Below, one piece after another: positions 7,194 through 7,742 of a stretch of DNA of 7,742 nucleotides. Origin of the DNA: Caldifarciminota bacterium (GTDB lineage Bacteria > Hydrothermota > Hydrothermia > B15-G9 > WFZT01); contig JALXCE010000080.1 in NCBI GenBank assembly GCA_026991055.1, positions 1 through 7,742 of the forward strand, in the 5' to 3' direction. The translations under genes and the position numbers were made by a program. Numbering within the stretch: the first letter of the stretch is position 1; each line of letters starts with the position of its first letter. The notes below the pieces were generated by a model. That model worked only from the letters and a program-made list of their open reading frames with translations, was not told where the DNA came from and searched no databases.

Positions 7194-7239
7194 ACTTCGG
7201 TGGAGGCTCCCACTCTCCATCTCCTCCCAATAAAAAAAC

Positions 7240-7246
7240 AGGAGGT
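7240..7246 (+). promoter_or_regulatory. Strong Shine-Dalgarno of the IS110 recombinase
   Basis: AGGAGGT ends five bases before the ATG at 7252, an ideal site that fixes the recombinase start. It follows the 3' strand of the bridge-RNA closing stem by 11 bases, and that strand contains CCTCC (7223-7227), which could pair with GGAGG of this site. Confidence 0.8.
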
Positions 7247-7251
7247 GCATT

Positions 7252-7638
7252 ATGGATACTTTATACGTTGGCATAGACGTAAGCTCAAAAGAACTCTTCG
7301 CTTCCTTCCTCGATGATAATTTACACCCCATCATACCCCCAGCTAAATACCCTAATACCCCTGATTGCTGGCACGAGTTCTCCCAACTCATATCCTCACT
7401 TTCCAAAGACTACAAAATCGTCTGCGGCCTCGAATCCACCGGTGACTTCCATATCGGTATCCTACATACCCTCCAAGCCATGGATAACATTGAAGTCCAT
7501 CAACTCAACCCAGCCTCCGTCCGTTACTTCGCTAAAGCACTCAACGTCAGCGCCAAAACTGACCGTATCGATGCTCAAATTATAGCCCGCTACCTGGCCA
7601 CTATCAAACCTCAGGGAGCCTGTTCGAAAAATACTTGA
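7252..7638 (+). pseudogene. IS110-family DEDD recombinase, truncated after the RuvC-like N-terminus
   Basis: The ORF has 128 residues, whereas intact IS110 recombinases have roughly 320-400. The RuvC-like acidic residues are all visible: D9 in YVGIDVS, E61 in GLEST, and D104 and D107 in KTDRIDAQIIARYL, spaced as in IS621 (D11, E60, D102, D105). NPASVRYFAKAL just before the last motif is also typical. After IKPQ (to about residue 121) the family sequence ends and a short out-of-family tail, GACSKNT, leads to a TGA at 7636-7638. The Tnp domain with the catalytic serine is absent, so this copy cannot recombine by itself. The coding strand is pyrimidine-rich (many CTC, TCC, ATC, ACC codons), unlike the purine-rich coding strands of the neighbouring genes, which fits a foreign origin. 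Confidence 0.85.
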
Positions 7639-7663
7639 TCCGAAGTAGGAACATTTGTATTCT
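7635..7663 (+). promoter_or_regulatory. Promoter at the left end of the second IS
   Basis: TTGATC (7635-7640) and TATTCT (7658-7663) are spaced by 17 bases. The predicted start at about 7669-7670 is the first base of the hairpin that covers the ribosome binding site, so promoter and hairpin positions support each other. Confidence 0.45.
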
Positions 7664-7668
7664 TGATT

Positions 7669-7697
7669 AGCTTCTACCCTAAGGGAGGGTCGAAGCT
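7669..7697 (+). promoter_or_regulatory. Hairpin sequestering the Shine-Dalgarno of the second IS ORF
   Basis: AGCTTC (7669-7674) pairs with GAAGCT (7692-7697) and ACCCT (7676-7680) pairs with AGGGT (7686-7690), leaving a T/C mismatch and loop AAGGG. The Shine-Dalgarno GGGAGGG (7683-7689) lies in the loop and 3' arm, and the stem ends on the base before the ATG at 7698. Such a fold should hold down translation of the transposase, as in IS200 and some other IS elements. Confidence 0.6.
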
Positions 7698-7742
7698 ATG
7701 AAAAAATATTCAAGGTTAAAAGACTTATCCTTCAATGACATC
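7698..7742 (+). CDS. Start of an ORF, probably a transposase (cut by window edge)
   Basis: Only 15 codons are visible, MKKYSRLKDLSFNDI, open to the right edge. GGGAGGG eight bases upstream supports the ATG. The fragment is too short to identify by family. The role as transposase is inferred from the IS-like end just before it and from the interruption of the IS110 recombinase. Confidence 0.45.
   Translation, partial: MKKYSRLKDLSFNDI

Larger units (their letters stand above)
7047..7230 (+). ncRNA. Putative IS110 bridge RNA
   Basis: The leader upstream of the recombinase folds by eye into a closed structure. A perfect 12-bp stem joins 7051-7062 (GGGAGGAGATGG) to 7217-7228, and it continues with GAGTG 7066-7070 to CACTC 7211-7215. 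Inside lie two large stem-loops. The first pairs 7071-7077 (GGTGGAG) with 7123-7129 and has an apical hairpin 7091-7096/7102-7107. The second pairs 7132-7138 (GGGTATA) with 7187-7193 and GCCT 7140-7143 with AGGC 7183-7186, and it holds a GTGT-GAAA-ACAC hairpin (7156-7167). A C(UUCG)G loop follows at 7195-7200. Known IS110 bridge RNAs are about 180 nt, lie upstream of the recombinase and carry a target-binding and then a donor-binding internal loop, which this matches. The pairings are seen directly. The function is inferred from family and position. Confidence 0.75.
7027..7614 (+). mobile_element. IS110-family insertion sequence, 5' part (left end and interrupted recombinase)
   Basis: The element consists of a structured non-coding leader followed by the N-terminal part of a DEDD recombinase. 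IS110 elements lack terminal inverted repeats and usually make no target duplication, so the left edge is a guess. A CT at 7027-7028, the dinucleotide used as core by IS621, stands shortly before a TATAGG -10-like box, and CTAAA there is complementary to TTTAG in the second loop of the predicted RNA. Another possible left edge is near 6986. The right limit is where recognisable recombinase sequence stops, at about 7612-7617, next to a second element. The right end of this IS is not in the window. Confidence 0.75.
7617..7742 (+). mobile_element. Left part of a second insertion sequence inside the IS110 element
   Basis: Where the IS110 recombinase is cut, the sequence changes to GAGCCTGTTCGAAAAAT, which looks like a terminal inverted repeat, followed by a promoter, a hairpin over a ribosome binding site and the start of a new ORF in the same direction. 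This is the usual layout of the left end of a DDE-type IS. The family cannot be named from the piece present, and the exact edge (7612-7620) and any target duplication need the other end. Confidence 0.5.

Noticed and set aside
7064..7276. A 70-codon plus-strand ORF with an SD-like GGAGGAG before its ATG
   Set aside because: It lies over the structured RNA and runs into the recombinase start. The SD-like bases are the 5' arm of the closing stem, and the peptide has no recognisable composition or motif.
7621..7653. Small inverted repeat TGTTC...GAACA near the edge of the second IS
   Set aside because: It is five base pairs with a long spacer. It could be chance and overlaps the probable terminal repeat and promoter.
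1..7742. CRISPR arrays, tRNA or rRNA genes
   Set aside because: I saw no regularly spaced direct repeats and no recognisable tRNA or rRNA sequence on either strand.

Overview
The window looks like a bacterial chromosome segment: it encodes MutS and MreB, has bacterial Shine-Dalgarno sites, and carries a sigma-70-type promoter. GC content is intermediate by eye. The proteins are rich in Lys and Glu, and the genes abut or overlap by a few bases, which suggests a compact and possibly thermophilic genome. I cannot name the lineage from sequence alone, and the taxonomic remark is inference.

Positions 6876 down to 1 (minus strand) hold six co-directional genes with almost no spacing. In order of transcription they are: a LiuC-like enoyl-CoA hydratase (6876-6100); a biotin carboxylase subunit (6112-4613, 13-base overlap); a biotin-carrier subunit (4616-4101, ATGA overlap); a small two-TM protein of unknown function with a TTG start (4097-3582); MutS (3576-1039); and MreB (1042 to the left edge, ATGA overlap). 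A good promoter (TTGAAA, 17 bases, TAAAAT) lies just before the hydratase and would give a nearly leaderless mRNA. The first three genes look like part of a leucine-degradation / methylcrotonyl-CoA carboxylase module. The carboxylase alpha chain is split into two polypeptides, and no carboxyltransferase gene is visible. The same apparent transcript then runs into mismatch repair and cell-shape genes.

Positions about 7027-7742 (plus strand) are mobile DNA. An IS110-family element begins here. It has a roughly 180-base non-coding leader with a 12-bp perfect closing stem enclosing two stem-loops, the layout expected of an IS110 bridge RNA, followed by the start of its DEDD recombinase. The recombinase stops after about 121 native residues, where a second insertion sequence seems to have landed. 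That second element shows its own promoter, a hairpin that buries the ribosome binding site, and the first 15 codons of an unidentified ORF. The bridge-RNA region is the most interesting part of the window.
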